Shown piece after piece: positions 47,896-61,900 of a stretch of DNA of 64,000 nucleotides. Both the position numbers and the translations under genes were made by a program. The first letter of the stretch is position 1. Each line of letters starts with the position of its first letter. Source of the stretch: Bretschneidera sinensis (lineage: Eukaryota > Streptophyta > Magnoliopsida > Brassicales > Akaniaceae); assembly GCA_023935145.1 (NCBI GenBank), contig CM043704.1:94265873-94329872 (forward strand), given 5' to 3'. Under the pieces are notes generated by a model. That model was not told the DNA's origin, ran no database searches, and saw nothing but the letters and a program-made list of their open reading frames with translations.

Positions 47896-50800
47896 ACATG
47901 TAAATTAGGATAAAAATAATGACTACTCCTACTTGTTTTCTTCATAATAATTAATCTTCCTAATCAATGTGAAACATCTTCATTTTGGGGCAAAACCACT
48001 GTTCAAAAGAATGGTAGCCATCCTTTTAAAATAAAAGCCTCTCAAGCAAAGCTTTTTTTGGAAGAAAAATAAAAAGAAAAATAAGAACTTTCTACCAAAA
48101 AAAATGAGTACTAAAAACCATAGCCTACAAGCTCAAGAAAATCATTATAGAAGTCTTTCAATTAACTTCACAAAAAATAATACATGCACAATGACGTTTA
48201 TAATTTTGAATAAAATATTAAATATATTGAGTTAGCAAAAGTATCTTGAATTGGTCAAATGTACTTTACCCACAAGGCCACAAGAGTAAATATTTTAAGG
48301 GCATTGCAGTCAAACAAGGGAACAATATTTTAAGAGAAAAAATCCCCAATTCTATATTTTTTCTCTCAAGTTAGGATTGGTCAAGAGTCAAGAATCATTT
48401 TCCGTTTGTGGGGAGTAATAAGGCCACCAAGATGGAATGTTAAGGAATGGTCTACGTCCATTGAGATTTCGACACGTGTATTCTATTAATTTATTTTTAC
48501 TCTTTTATATAAAAATAAAAATGATCCTTTTTGTTAGATTCCAAACCCCAAATTTAAGGTCTATTTTCTTCCCTCAACGGTCCACAGTCTCCGCACGCCA
48601 TCTATCATCATCCATGGCATCTTTGGGTTTTTTTCACAAGCCAGCTGTTGGTACCCATTCAGTTAAAGTGGAAAACAAACCATATTGTTAAAGGACTGTT
48701 TTTCAGCATGCAAAATTACTATAAAGTGATCCCTTATTGAGCTTACTACACTCGCAAGTCTTTGGAAAAATTTAGGGTGAGTTGCGAATATTGAAAATGT
48801 TTTTAATTTTCATTTTTTTTAATAGGAAACTTATATGATGAATTTTTTTTTCATTTTTTCTTTAAAAATAATCATAAAATGTCTGTTTATCTTGAGCTTA
48901 TTTAATTTTTTTAAAAAAAAATTATATTTCAACTTGATATATTATGTGAAATGTTTTTTTGTCTTTGATTTTTTTTTATTTTATGATTTTAGCCATACTT
49001 TTGATTTTCTTTTACATTAATGTGAATATTCAAAATTTAAAATTTGAGTTCGCGAAGAAATAATTTTTTTATACATTAACTAAGAGAAAGATCGAGGATC
49101 CAAAAGTAACCTTTAAACCAAGAGACTATGATCAACTAGAAAATAAATTAAACATTTGTTAATCCCAATTAATGTTTGGTTGATTAAATAACTAATATCT
49201 GTTCACACAAGAAAACAAACTTATTAGCACATGATGGATTGTCTCCATTTGAGTTTGTCTTCATTTGATTCAGTTCAAGCTAAGATGAGTGTCCAATTCA
49301 ACCAAAATTTAAACCGAAGGTAAGAATTGAACCACCAGTTTTTTTTTTAGTAAAACAACCCTATGCCACGTAAGTAGAGTTTTTTTTTATAAAAAAATCA
49401 CATTTTTTTAAAATTAAAAAAATCATCAAACAATGATCGGAGCCACATCAACGTCGGATCCGTTGGCGCGTGAGGGGATGTGTAATCAACTTTGGCCGCA
49501 TCTCGCGGTGACTGCTTCCATACTTCTCATACTCTTTCAAAATTTAGGTCAATAATATAGGTGGTTTATGGCAATACCTGTTTGAAAAGAGTAGATCTAA
49601 AGCTTAACCATCTTCAACTATTACACGGGCAGTGCATGAAAATGGTCAGGCTATTAAAGGGCAATGAACTCGGTGTTGAAATGTAGATCTCGTTGATCTC
49701 TTTCCAACAATACTAGAGTTATACTTTTTTAACCATCGATTAGTTAGATGTCACAAAAACTATCCGAAGATTAAAAAAAGTTAAATCAATAAATTTGTTG
49801 AATTACTTAATTACATTTTTGTTTACTTAAAATAAAATTGATTTTTTTAGACTATTTTGATTATTTTATCATGGACTTAACCAAGTGAAAAACACTTTAA
49901 AATGAAAACGATCATGATCCTTTATCGTAAAAACATTAGTGAATGCTATCGTTTGATTTATTTGTAAAGTCAATTTATAACAAGTCATAATGGTTTTTGA
50001 AATATTCTTTTAAAACAGTTATGAATTTAAAAAATTGTTTTGTGTTTAGTTTGAACACAAATTCAGTTTTTCAAAAATTCTATTTCAACAAACATTATTT
50101 TTAAAATATTTGACTTAATTTATGTTTATTATATAAAAATGAAACCATTTATAAACTCTTCCAAACAAGACATAACACACATAAGAGACATAAAAAAAAA
50201 ACCACACTAGTAAATCATGATTTTTTTTTGGTTTATTTATCTATTTGGACATATTTTATCAATTTCAAGGTGCAACTTTCATGGAAGGGACACCTAAGAG
50301 CCCATGATTGGAGGGTGTTGAACAAACCAACCTAAAAAACGTGTAGACTTGTCAAAGCAAAACATGATTATCAGTCTATTAACACAAAAACAAAATGGTT
50401 TATTTAAGCTTAGAGATAAGGAATCTAGAGATGCGTGGGGCCCAATTTCGATATTGCCTGAGATTTTTTAGTTTGGACAATTTTTTTGGGGGTTTTTGTA
50501 GAGGACAGAGTAGGAGAAGAAGATGCTGCTCTTTTTTCAATGCCCACAAAAACGGACAAGCTTTTACAGCCATTAGATTCCATTTCTCTTCCATAGAATT
50601 AAGAATCTATCTTTTCCCTCCACCATTTTTTAATTACAAATTACTTATATTCAATATTTTTTATTAATAAATTAATTAAATATATTTCTGCTTTTTTTTT
50701 TCAAAATTCTATCTGAAACGTGCAGTTTGGATTAGATCCACTCCGGTTTCTCGCATCTCCACCGGTTTTGTCGGATGCTTGTAATCAAAGGAATCCGTTT

Positions 50801-53800
50801 GTCCATTTTATCAATTTCCAATAATACCCCTTTGGTTTATCAAACTTTTTTTTGGGAAATTACATAAGAGGTTCACCTCATTACACATTTAAATATCTAA
50901 ACTACAAATTTGGCCAATTTTTTTAAAAAAATTTAAATTAATTGCAATGTGATACTTTTCGTCAATTTAATATATATATATATATATAAAAGTTATAATG
51001 ATTAAATGAACCACAACATAGTCTTAATAAACTTTAGTAATCAATTGATGATAATTTAATATTTTTTTATAAATTTTTCACTCAATTTAATATACTGTGA
51101 ATTTTTGAATAGATTCTTGGGATTTTAATATTTTGATGATCAATTGTGGTGTATTTTTCACGAGTCAAATTGAATTAGAAAGCTAGCGGAGTCATTTTCT
51201 TTACAAAATATAATTCTATATCCAAACTTATGAAATTGATTCGTAGCTAGCATGGTGCATGATCAATCCAAACATAAATACCACTTCGGTCATATTTTTA
51301 CCATGACTATTAAGTACGAGCGTAATTTTTTTGTTTTAAAAATTGTGAAGTAAAGAATTTGTAATACATATAAATTTTGATTATAAAGTGATCTCTATTA
51401 AATTTTAAAATTTAAAAAATTTAAATTCATGTGTAAAAATAATGTATTCAAATTCAATTATCTTAATGGTTAAAAATAATTTAATTTTTGTTTGAGAGAT
51501 TTTTTTTCCTTAAAAAAAAAGGGTAGAAAACATATTCAAAATTGGAGAAAGAAAATTGTTTGACATTTGAAGAAAGGTAGAGGGTATATTAGCCACCTTA
51601 GTGTCTACCATTCCTCTTTTGTGTGCTTGAGTCTTGTATTCTTTTTTTTTTCTATGATCAGTCAAAAGGGAATAAGATTCTCTTAAATCTTAATTCTGCT
51701 TCTAATGAAAGTAATGATACCATGGAATTGAAGCCAGGTCGTGAGATGGCGAGTAGTTTTTGAAAAAAAAAAACCATTTTGGTCAATTCAAGAAAAGATA
51801 ATGACCAAAAAAAATTCAAGAAAAGATTAACAAAAGGATAAGCGTGGAACTTACCCTTTTGAGAGAGAGAGAAAAATGGGATGACTTGACCAAGTGACAG
51901 CCAACCCATTTTTCTTCATTTTTTGATGGGCAAAGCAAAGGATACCATTTTTTAGTTTTGAAGGATTCTTAGAGGAATCCAAGAAATGGTATCTGTAATC
52001 AATATCTCCTAATTCTTAATTACAGTCGAGGTAAAATATTAGTTTTATATTTTATTAATAATTATTAAATAATTTTATTGATAACATAATTAGTAGTTAT
52101 CCCGACGTTACCAATGTAATTATCAATAAATTTTTTACCTTACATAAAAATGGTGTTTTGCCCCGGTAATATCATGTATGCAACAATTTCTCCGGATTTG
52201 AATCATCGGTTGGTGAAGAGATTTTTATCTAGATTAAGTCCAGAAATTAAATCTTAGATCAAGAAATAATCTCACTAATTAACCATGTGAAAATCTATTA
52301 GTAATTTTTGTATGTTTTTTTATTTTATTTTATTGTTGTTAGGTCATGTGTCATTTTATGCGTGGTTTAGTTCAATATTTAATTTTTAAATCTGATTTGA
52401 ACAAAAATTTCTTTCATAAATAATATTTATTCAAACAAGTGACATACTATCTCACTGTATATAACATTAATTAAGGAGAATTAATCCGATGACAAAGAAT
52501 CCAAATCCCTCCTATGTACTTTTTTACTGTTATATTACAGAAAGCATCCTAAAAGATAAAATACAAAATAAATTTATAAATAATAAATAACATATCTCTG
52601 TTGATAAAAATTAACATTAGAGTTTGAGCTGACTGAGAAGTTGGTTTTCAAGGTTCGAGAATGGTGTAGTAGCAATAGCTTGAAGATTGCTTAATTCCTC
52701 AAATAAAGGGCAATTAAGTAGGGGTCTGCATGCGTTAGTAAATCAACCTCAATCATTTTCCAAGCATTATGTGATATGAAAGTTGATTATGAAAATTGTT
52801 TTCATAAAACATTTTTATTATTGAATTGATGATAAATGCTAACAATTTCGTTTAATTAATTTCATTTATAAAAAAATTAATTTCATAAAAGATAGCAATT
52901 TATCGTAAAAAACAAAAGAAAAAAAGCACTCACAAAATGAGATAAAGATGAAAAAAAAATGTTTTTATCTTTTTCATTTCGTTTTTCTTTTTAACCGATC
53001 AGAGTATTTGGAACTTGACCACCTTAAAAGGATATTTCTGCATAGGGAAAACAAAAATCTTTGGCAAATGGCAATAGTTCTTCCTCCACTATAAGAACAA
53101 TAAAGAAAAGTTTTCAGGGTCTGTCTCAAATTTCTACAAGATTCAGTGAATGAGCCGTTCCCTCTCACTTTCAAGAAAGTTACAAACACAACTAGCAGAT
53201 TGAATCCAGTGAACCCATATTTTAGAGGTTGCTTCGAACAAGACAGATACAATCCTTTTCAACCCCTTCCCCAAAAAGCATCTTTCACGTGATGACAAGC
53301 TTACTGTTCATGGCATTTATGTGATCCTTCATTTGAGGGTATCTTCTGTCACTATTTTTATTTATTTATTTTCCCATTGTCAAGAATTTGAATCTTTTTA
53401 AAATAATTATATGGCAAAAATTTACAGTGTTTATTTATATTTTTTTTTGTAAAGCTATTCTCTTGTCGTTTAGGGTTTTGATGTCCCTGTCTACTTTAGG
53501 ACTTGTTGAGAGGCATTATTGTTCGTGCTTTGTCCTTGCAAGAATTCCACTTACTTGGCCCCCTTCTAACATCATCATTTTTCGCCCCCTATCTTTTTTC
53601 ACATGTCACCCTTCAAATTTCAACTCTTGGTTAAGATAAGCTCCTTTTCACATATTTGCATACGGATAAAGATGAGTTCACATCCCAAATAGGTAATAAA
53701 TTATATATTTTAGGCTTTTCATTGGTGAAATCGCCTCATATAAATGCGAAATGAAAATTTTATTCTGTTATAAATATAGTTTTTAAAAATTATCACTAAA

Positions 53801-55021
53801 ACTTTATGAAGTTACCAATGAAGTTTCTGAAGAAAAAAATATATGATCATGTTGTATATTTTGGATGTACATGAATCAACGCTTGAGTATAAAAGGCAAA
53901 AAAAAAAAAAATTTAATTGTATTACATGCATATTTATCGACTTCTTTTTTATGGAAGATTTATTAAAACACAACGGAAGATAACTCATTTTTTCTTATCT
54001 TTTCAATTTTTAAAGTGAACAAAATTTAATTTTTAAAAAATTTTATATGTAGAAAATCTGAGTTGAGTTGAACATTCATGATGGATGATTTATCTTGCCC
54101 GTTTAGTCTTGAACCAAGAGATATGAATGAAATCATATAATCTTTGGTTAAAACAAAGCAACTCTTTGTTAATTTTAACTGTTCATAACTATCATCACCC
54201 TGATAGTATATATATGCGGAATGACATGAAAAAAAAGCTACTGAAAAATTCGTTTTAAAAAGAGAAAGTCCATCTTATATTTCTTAGAAAGACATAAAGG
54301 TGACAAGAACATAATTTTTTTATTGTTATGATTTCATATCTAACCTTCAATAATATTAAAAAAAAAAAATTTAAATACTAATTTTTTTTAATTGAATCAA
54401 TAAGTATTCGATATTGCAATGCGCAACACAAGAAGATGACATTTCCTTTAAGCATAAATTGTAATCAATGTCCAGAGCATTTCCCTTGAGCATGAATATG
54501 CTCTATGTCATCATTTCCTTGCATCAAGTGCATCTACTACATACTTATTAGTGTATTTATAGACCTCTCATAGTGATACGTACTATCAACATCTTAGAGT
54601 GGACCACAAAAATGTTTTTTCCATTTCATTTATCTCCTCATTATACCATAATATTAAGCGGGATGCGATGTACCCATTAGCACATTTTGTCTGCCACGTG
54701 TACCCACGTCATAATATTGTGCATGCATGCATTACCGAAAAATCATTATTCTCCCAATTAAAAATTGAGATTGAATCAAGTTTTATAGTGAAATTAAATA
54801 AAAAATATTTAAATTTAAAACTGTCACGATGACATTCAATCTTGACACAAACTTGACATTCATTTAAATTCTCAAATGGATAGGATCGTGATTCGTTACC
54901 CTAAAACATCATCAAATTCAACAAAATATACGCGTGACATTTATTTAATGGTGCACTTTAAAAAAAAATTTCTCGAGCTACTAGAGATGATCACTTAATT
55001 CAACATGCATTAAAAGGTTCA

Positions 55022-55112
55022 TAAACACAATTAAACCTTGATTCAATGGTAAAAAAATCAAGGTTATAGTCTTAAGTTCGATTCTCATTAATGTATTTTA
55101 TTAATTAATTTA
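55022..55112 (+). mobile_element. Possible SINE-like remnant
   Basis: ccttgattcaatggtaaaaa is followed 30 bp later by the B-box-like cttaagttcgattctcatt and then a T/A-rich tail. The A box is poor. Confidence 0.25.
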
Positions 55113-56394
55113 ATTAATTGATTATTTTTCACTTTATGTGAGTTGAATTTATATGTGATAATATAATTATAGTATTATTATAATTTTATATCATATGCTT
55201 CAATTTTTTTAAAAAAGATATTGAATATTGCAAAAATCATTCCCTTTTCTTAAGAGTTTAGTTTAAAAGGATGTTAAAAAATTATCTACAAAAGCTCATT
55301 CGTTCAATGATTTGGAGATAATATAAAAAAACAGTGTGGATACATTTATATTTTTCTTTTTATGAGGGGAGGTTTTCGAGTATTTCCAAAATTGTTGGGT
55401 ACAAGAGAGTCCATATAGGCCCAAAAAAGAAAAAGCCCTTTGTGTAAATTGCAATGTAATAAAACGTGGGCGTTGTCGGGTGGGGCTCGTGGCATGACGT
55501 GGCAAATGATGGAACGAAGAATCGATTCGCCTCATATGAACGGCGGTGCTTTTAATATCACGAATATTATGGGTCCCACACTAAAAGATTCTCTCATATT
55601 TTGTTTTTTGGACATTTTTTCGCATCTATCTTTTAATGTCTCCTCAACCAATCTAGTTTTAGCTCCTTTTTATACCCACTTTTTTTTTTTTTTTTTGGAA
55701 TCTCATGTTTCACCCCCATGAAAAATATAAAGATTATTAAAGTGTCTTGCAATATTTTCTCTTTTACCTTTTTACAATTCTCTCAATCATTTGCCTCTCA
55801 ACATACCCCATATACCCCTTGTGGGTTTGCATGATTGCAACATTTTGAGATTTGAGTAATGCAAATCTTAATTTATTTTTAATGGTAGATGCCAATCTTA
55901 ATATTTTTGTTTTAGAATTTTATTCAAGAAACACATGAGAAAGAGAAAAAGATTTAGTTAAGTATAATACATAGGTCAGTACAAAAAAATTCTAATTTTT
56001 ATAATTGAAAAATAATACTTAGATGTAATTTTCCTTAAACACATATTTTCTTTATTTATTTTAGAATTAAGTACAACTTTTGAATTACCCTTGTGAAATG
56101 AGACATGAAGAGACGCAAATATATATTTTTTCATAGAAAATATATTGTTTTTAGAAGCTACATAACGAGAGGTAACTCTCTCTTATTTTTTATCTTTTAA
56201 TTTTTAGCGTGAATGAGATTCGATCTTATATATCTTATGCAACTACAAATAATTTTACTGATTAAACTAATTGACACCCACATAAATTCTTGAACAAAGT
56301 CATTATAATATCACTTAAGTTTGGCTCTTGTGGGAAGATTATATGGTAACATTTCTTCCTTTCTAAAAAATGAAGAGAAGTCTAGAGATGCGGC

Positions 56395-56420
56395 GGGGGG
56401 GGGGGGGGGGGGGGGGGGGG
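56395..56420. repeat. Poly-G run, 26 bases
   Basis: An uninterrupted run of G. It can form a G-quadruplex. Its exact length may be a sequencing or assembly artefact. Confidence 0.85.
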
Positions 56421-58991
56421 AGATTGTGCCATGTGTACAAAACATTTATTTGTTAATAACTTTGATTTATTTTTCTCACATAAATTTATTTTGTTTTGTC
56501 ATGTAAAATGCCGTTTATTGTTTATTTTTATATGATTTTTACTTACATTTATTTCTAATACTCATCGTAATATTCATTACTCAATTTATGCAGAGAATAA
56601 TTTTTTCTTCTCATTCATTCCGTTATTCTTTCTCCCTTGACTAGCTTTTAATATAATTTCTATTCATCCTAATTAGCTTTCAATGTAATTTTTATTACAA
56701 TAATTTTTTATATAGTTTTTACTTGAATGTGTTGTCAATATTGTTTTTTGGACCTATTCAGAGAAAGAAAACTCTCACTTCTCAAAAGTAAAAACCACCC
56801 AAAAAAAAAAAAAAAAAAACTCTTCCTCTTTCTTATACCACCTCTATAACAAAAAAATTATTTATAAAGTTTTACTATTGAGTTTATTCATCAACCTTTT
56901 TTTTTCTCTGTCTTTCATTTGTTTATGATCCATGTCTTCTTTTATTTGCATATCTTTTATATGGATTTTTCTATCAAATGCATATTTTCTTTCAAATCTT
57001 TATTTTTGTATTTTTCCTATTAGTCTTTATCTTTGGTTTACAAGATTCTTTGCATTTTCAATTCTAATCTCTCATTTTCACTTTGAAGTTTTTTGTGAAA
57101 TTTTATATTTTTATTCAAGCATATGCATCACATATTCCATCCTTCATACTCTGTCTTTGTAACTTTTTGATACTCTGACATAAATATTTATATATTGTAG
57201 TTAAAATTGTTTTATGCAATGATTTATTTTTCAAAATCATCCCACACGTCAAGTTAATTAGTTTGCACAGAATTAATTTTGATTTGTTTATTTATGTTTC
57301 TTTTGTTTGCTCATATATATACATATTTATTTTATTAACGAAATTATAACATACATATTCATTAGTATGAACTTTTGTTTATTTAATTAAATTTTACGAA
57401 GTCAAACTAAATTTGTGAATTTGATCAAATATCATCAAAACTATAGTTAACCAAATGATTTTAGTTATTGGGTTTAAAAAAAAATCAGAAACCCATTCAG
57501 TTCTAATAGTATTAGCTCAACAAAATTATTTTGACCCACAGCTTTTCTATTTTTTTTTTAATTTAAAAAAAGTGACGGTATTTCCACGATCATATTGTTG
57601 TGTTGCCCAACACAAAAAGAAAAAGAAAAACATGTAAAAAGATTATTTGTTATGGTGCGGCAAGAACAAACGTGACCTTGACAAAAACACCACTTTTTTT
57701 TGTTGAGAAATCTTCACAAAGATGGACATATATGTTGATGGTCCACTCCTTTCCGACCATCTGATATGATGAGACCAGTACAATATGTCATAGCGCACCG
57801 ACAAGCTTGAAACTCTAATACTACCACCATTGTACTTGCACATCTGCTGCTCACACTCAAATCACCAATTTTACGCAAGCTCACAAAGTTGTGCTTCTTT
57901 TTCTACAGTAACCTCATAAATGTTGAGCTGTTTTCAGACAATAGTAAAACACCTAGGATATCAAATGATATAGTACCATTTGCCTTAGCTTTAAAAACGG
58001 TTTTAGTTTCTAAGAAAAAAAGTTAAGCTAAACACCCAAAAAAATGCTTCTAATAAGAATCAGAAGCCGCAAGATAGATTCAAATAGCTGAATATATTTC
58101 AGAAGCTCCACATCTGTTTCACCAAAACAGTTTCTAGCTCCATGGTTGTTTTACCAAAAACTGTTTCAAAAACTCTTTTGATAATCAAAATCTAAAACTA
58201 CAACTAGACCAAAAGATAACGTATTATAGTCCCATAATTACTGTGGACCTCCAGTAACAGATAATAGTAGGTTTCATCACTTTGTAGAAACTCCAAGAAA
58301 TCATCTTCCTAGCTTATACCCAAAGCAGAAAATCATAAGCTTCTACTAGTAAAAATTTAGGGCACGTTATCTCATTTACAAAGCAATCCTAATTCATGCA
58401 TTTATCAGAAGCAGATCTATTAATGAACCGAAAGTGTTATTTTTGTCACAATCTAGATAAGAATATCATCATGCCACATTGATGTTATAAGCTAACATCA
58501 TATATTCTGACAAATGATCAAAGCCCACCAGTTGGATTATACGTGTTCAAGGGGAAAAAAGAAAGAAAGAAGAATGCTGCAAAGGATCACACAGGGTATG
58601 AAAGTTTTCTTGACTTCATGGTCCTTGCAAGACCACAATGGATACTAACTTGCTTTCAAAATGGCCACATCTTTATCTTTCCACTTCCTAATGGTCATTG
58701 TACGATTCCAAAAAGGGTAAGAGAGAACTCCTCAAGTAACAACCCCCCTCCCCCTTCCCCCCCCAAAAAAAAAGAGAAGAAAAGAAGAGGAAATTAAAAT
58801 AGAAAAAGGAAGACAATCTTACGATGGAAGGAACAGTTGAAGCAGAACTGATAAGTTTCTCAAAAGTTCTGTTTCCATTTCTTGGGAAAATTAAAAAAGC
58901 ACACAATAACTCGTATATGATGAGAATACGAATTCAAGCAAAACTGGCCACTTCTAATGGGCTCACATCATATTTATATACAAAAAGAAAC

Positions 58992-61900
58992 TCACTGTTC
59001 ATTCTTGATGAAATGGGCAGTTAGAAGCTTTGACACTGAGAAGCCGATGAAGGAGTCAACCTCGAGGAGTTCTTTTAGCTTACCATCACATATGATTCTC
59101 CTCTTATCAGATGGATCCTTTAGCAACAAGAAGAAAAACCATGTGTAAGATAGATAAACAACTCAGATACCATAATCTGACAAAATTCTTAAATAAAGAA
59201 GACAAAATAATACAGCTGAACAATTAATAAATGCATCTGTATCATACAAATTGTCTGAAATATATATATTTTTAATAAGATGGTATGAAATACTAAGAAA
59301 TAATTGAGTTACCAATTATCCCAAAAGTTTAAGCTGAAGGGAAATGACCCAATTAATTCTTTATACTTTAACACGCACGTGAAACCCAAATGAACGAAAG
59401 TCCAAATATCCGAATGAACAAATAACTGGGTCAAATATTAAACGAAAAAGGGACATCTCCAGTACTCGAAACCAATACCTAAAGCTTTGATACCATATTA
59501 AGAAATAACTGAATTACCAATTATCCCAAAAGCTTAAACTGATGAGAAATGACCCAATTAATTCTTTGTACTTTGACATAAAATAAAATTTTCAAGTTGA
59601 ATTGAGGGAGAGTCTGAAAGGAGAAAACTAGTGCTTCACAAAGATGCCTTGCAACTATGAATTGAACAAACTTCACAAGTACCTCAGTACTCATTACAAA
59701 GAGCAAGAGTAAAAGATTAAAAAGCCGGGAAATGTCTTAGGTCAGCAACATTAGGCAGATTAACCTTCATCAACTTGGCCCAGTCTAATTTAAATTTTGA
59801 AAGTAAACAAAACACTGAAGATAACCGTGTAAAACATGATTTCTCACTAACTAAAACCACAGGAAATTTTCCATCAATTAACCCCCCCCCCCCAAAAAAA
59901 AAAAAAGAAAAAGAAAATAAATATGGGGCTCATTTTCAAGAAAACGAAAAGCCAAGTTTTCAGGAGCTAAAGTTTTGTTTGAATGAATTGTCCAAATAGT
60001 CAATATCTGCCTCAAGCTTGATCTGAGCATGAAAAGTTGATTTGACCAGCGCAAGCTAGGTGCTTTATTAAGAATTGTTGATTTGACCAGCGCAAGCTAG
60101 GTACTTTATTAAGAATTGTTGATTAGCCTAACCAGTCATTCATCATACCTCACTAGCATCGTACTTTATGTTAGTGCCTTCTTCCTCTCTTTCTCTCTCT
60201 CTCTCTCTACTCTCTCTCAAAGAGACATGCACATAAACACACAAACACACTTCAGTTTTGTTTTCACCTGAGCTGGTCAGGACCCTATTTGCCTAACCCA
60301 ATATTGAGCAACCTAACTTACCAAGCAAGTGAGCAAGAACTGAAAAGTGACACCTAAGGCTTATCTAAGCTGGTCCATGACAAATAACAAGCTTGTTCCT
60401 TTACCAGCCCTTGCTTTGGCAGAGGTTCAATCACTTGTCAAGTGGAATTTATATATGCACACGAAGATTTTACCATTCAAGTTCATAATAAAGAATCAAA
60501 ATTAATAGACACCACTATTTTCACTGCAATGGTTAGACCAGGGTCAACAGTGTGATACCTGCAGATCATTCTGTTTTATGTACTCCCACATTCTCTTTAC
60601 GACATCAGCCCGAGATAATTCATTTTCACCAGTACCAAAGAACTTCACTAGAGCATCTGAAAGTGGAAGGGGAGCAAGAATACCAGAACCTCCTTTCTTC
60701 TGCCGTTTTTCTTCTCGCTTTGGCTCATCAACACCTGAATGATGAAGAAATCTTAAATTTTTACTTGCATAAAAAAATATGAAAGAACAGATGTGGTTTA
60801 CTTTCGATTGTTTTATATAGGTAGAGGTTTTGCCAGTACCAAAGTATAATGTGGTGTAGATACAAAATAACTTTGATGATCCAGCAGGTCGATTACCCAT
60901 AGACTTTTAAGTTACTGATCTCACCTTCTTCTCTCGCTTGCTTAGACCGCCTTCCCTTTTCTGCAGAATCGTCTGGGGCTCCTATATTAGGGATAAAACA
61001 ATGCATTCAAGCTAATAATACAAAGAAAGGAAAGATATTGTAAGATAAAAGAGAACTTTGCTAGCTCGAGACAGCAAAATCCAAAGCTTTTGCAACATTC
61101 TTTTTGACGAATGTTCTATCAAACTGCCTACTTTTTGTTGGTAAGCAATAAAATTTTATTGAAAGCGAAATTTTTGCACACAGGGTGTATAAAAGAATTA
61201 ACCTAAAAGAAGAAAAGAATGAAGAAACTGTGACTCTAGGAACTCCAGGAAAGACAGCTGTGAATTGTGTACTAGACCAGGCGAAGAGCGAATGGAGAAA
61301 GTGGGCCTTCATGTCATGTAAAGTGCATTCCATACGCCCGAACATCCTATTTCTCTCACACCAGATAGACCACATAACACAATGGAATCATGCTCTAAAA
61401 CTTCCACTTCATGCTCCTAGGAGACCACTCCTTCCAACAAAATAGTAAATCAACGACTGATTTAGGCGTAACTCAACAAATGCCTATCAAAGAAAATACC
61501 AATGTCCATAACTCCCTGACAAAATACAATGTAACATTAAGTGATACGTACATTCCCCACTTTCCTTGCACAACAACACCAATAAACAATTACAAAATTT
61601 CTCCAATAAGATTATCCACAGTAAATTTTTTATCTAAAAGAGCTGTCAAAACAAAAATAGCCACTCTAGGAAGGGTGTTTGTATGCCATATCTTCTTCCA
61701 AGGAAACTGCTCTCTAGGATTGCCAATCAAAACATGTAAAATGATTTCACATAAAACCTCTTCCTTTTTATTGCCTTCTACTCAATGATATCGTGACATC
61801 ATCATGTACCTTGATTGAATAATATAATGTGAAAAGAATATTAACCATATTCAACTCCCAATCCTGAACCAATCTGATAAACTTAGGGCACCAATGAACA

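Larger units (their letters stand above)
47901..58985. other. 11-kb AT-rich stretch without a recognised gene
   Basis: I find no exon series, RNA gene or coding transposon here. Frames such as 50395-50667, 52974-53252 and 55440-55721 have no recognisable domain and no partner exons. The stretch holds (TA)n at 50970-50988, a poly-G run at 56395-56420, many homopolymers and small SINE- or MITE-like bits (for example 55020-55110 and 57960-58210). Confidence 0.45.

Noticed and set aside
52974..53252. 92-codon minus-strand frame
   Set aside because: A few kinase-like or LINE-like words on either strand, but no consistent domain.
55440..55721. 93-codon plus-strand frame in locally GC-richer DNA
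   Set aside because: No domain recognised and it degrades into a poly-F run; perhaps promoter DNA, but not supported as a gene.
57960..58210. Possible hAT-type MITE with agaagc and aaaacagttt motifs
   Set aside because: Fold-prone motifs are present but I could not define matching ends or a target duplication.
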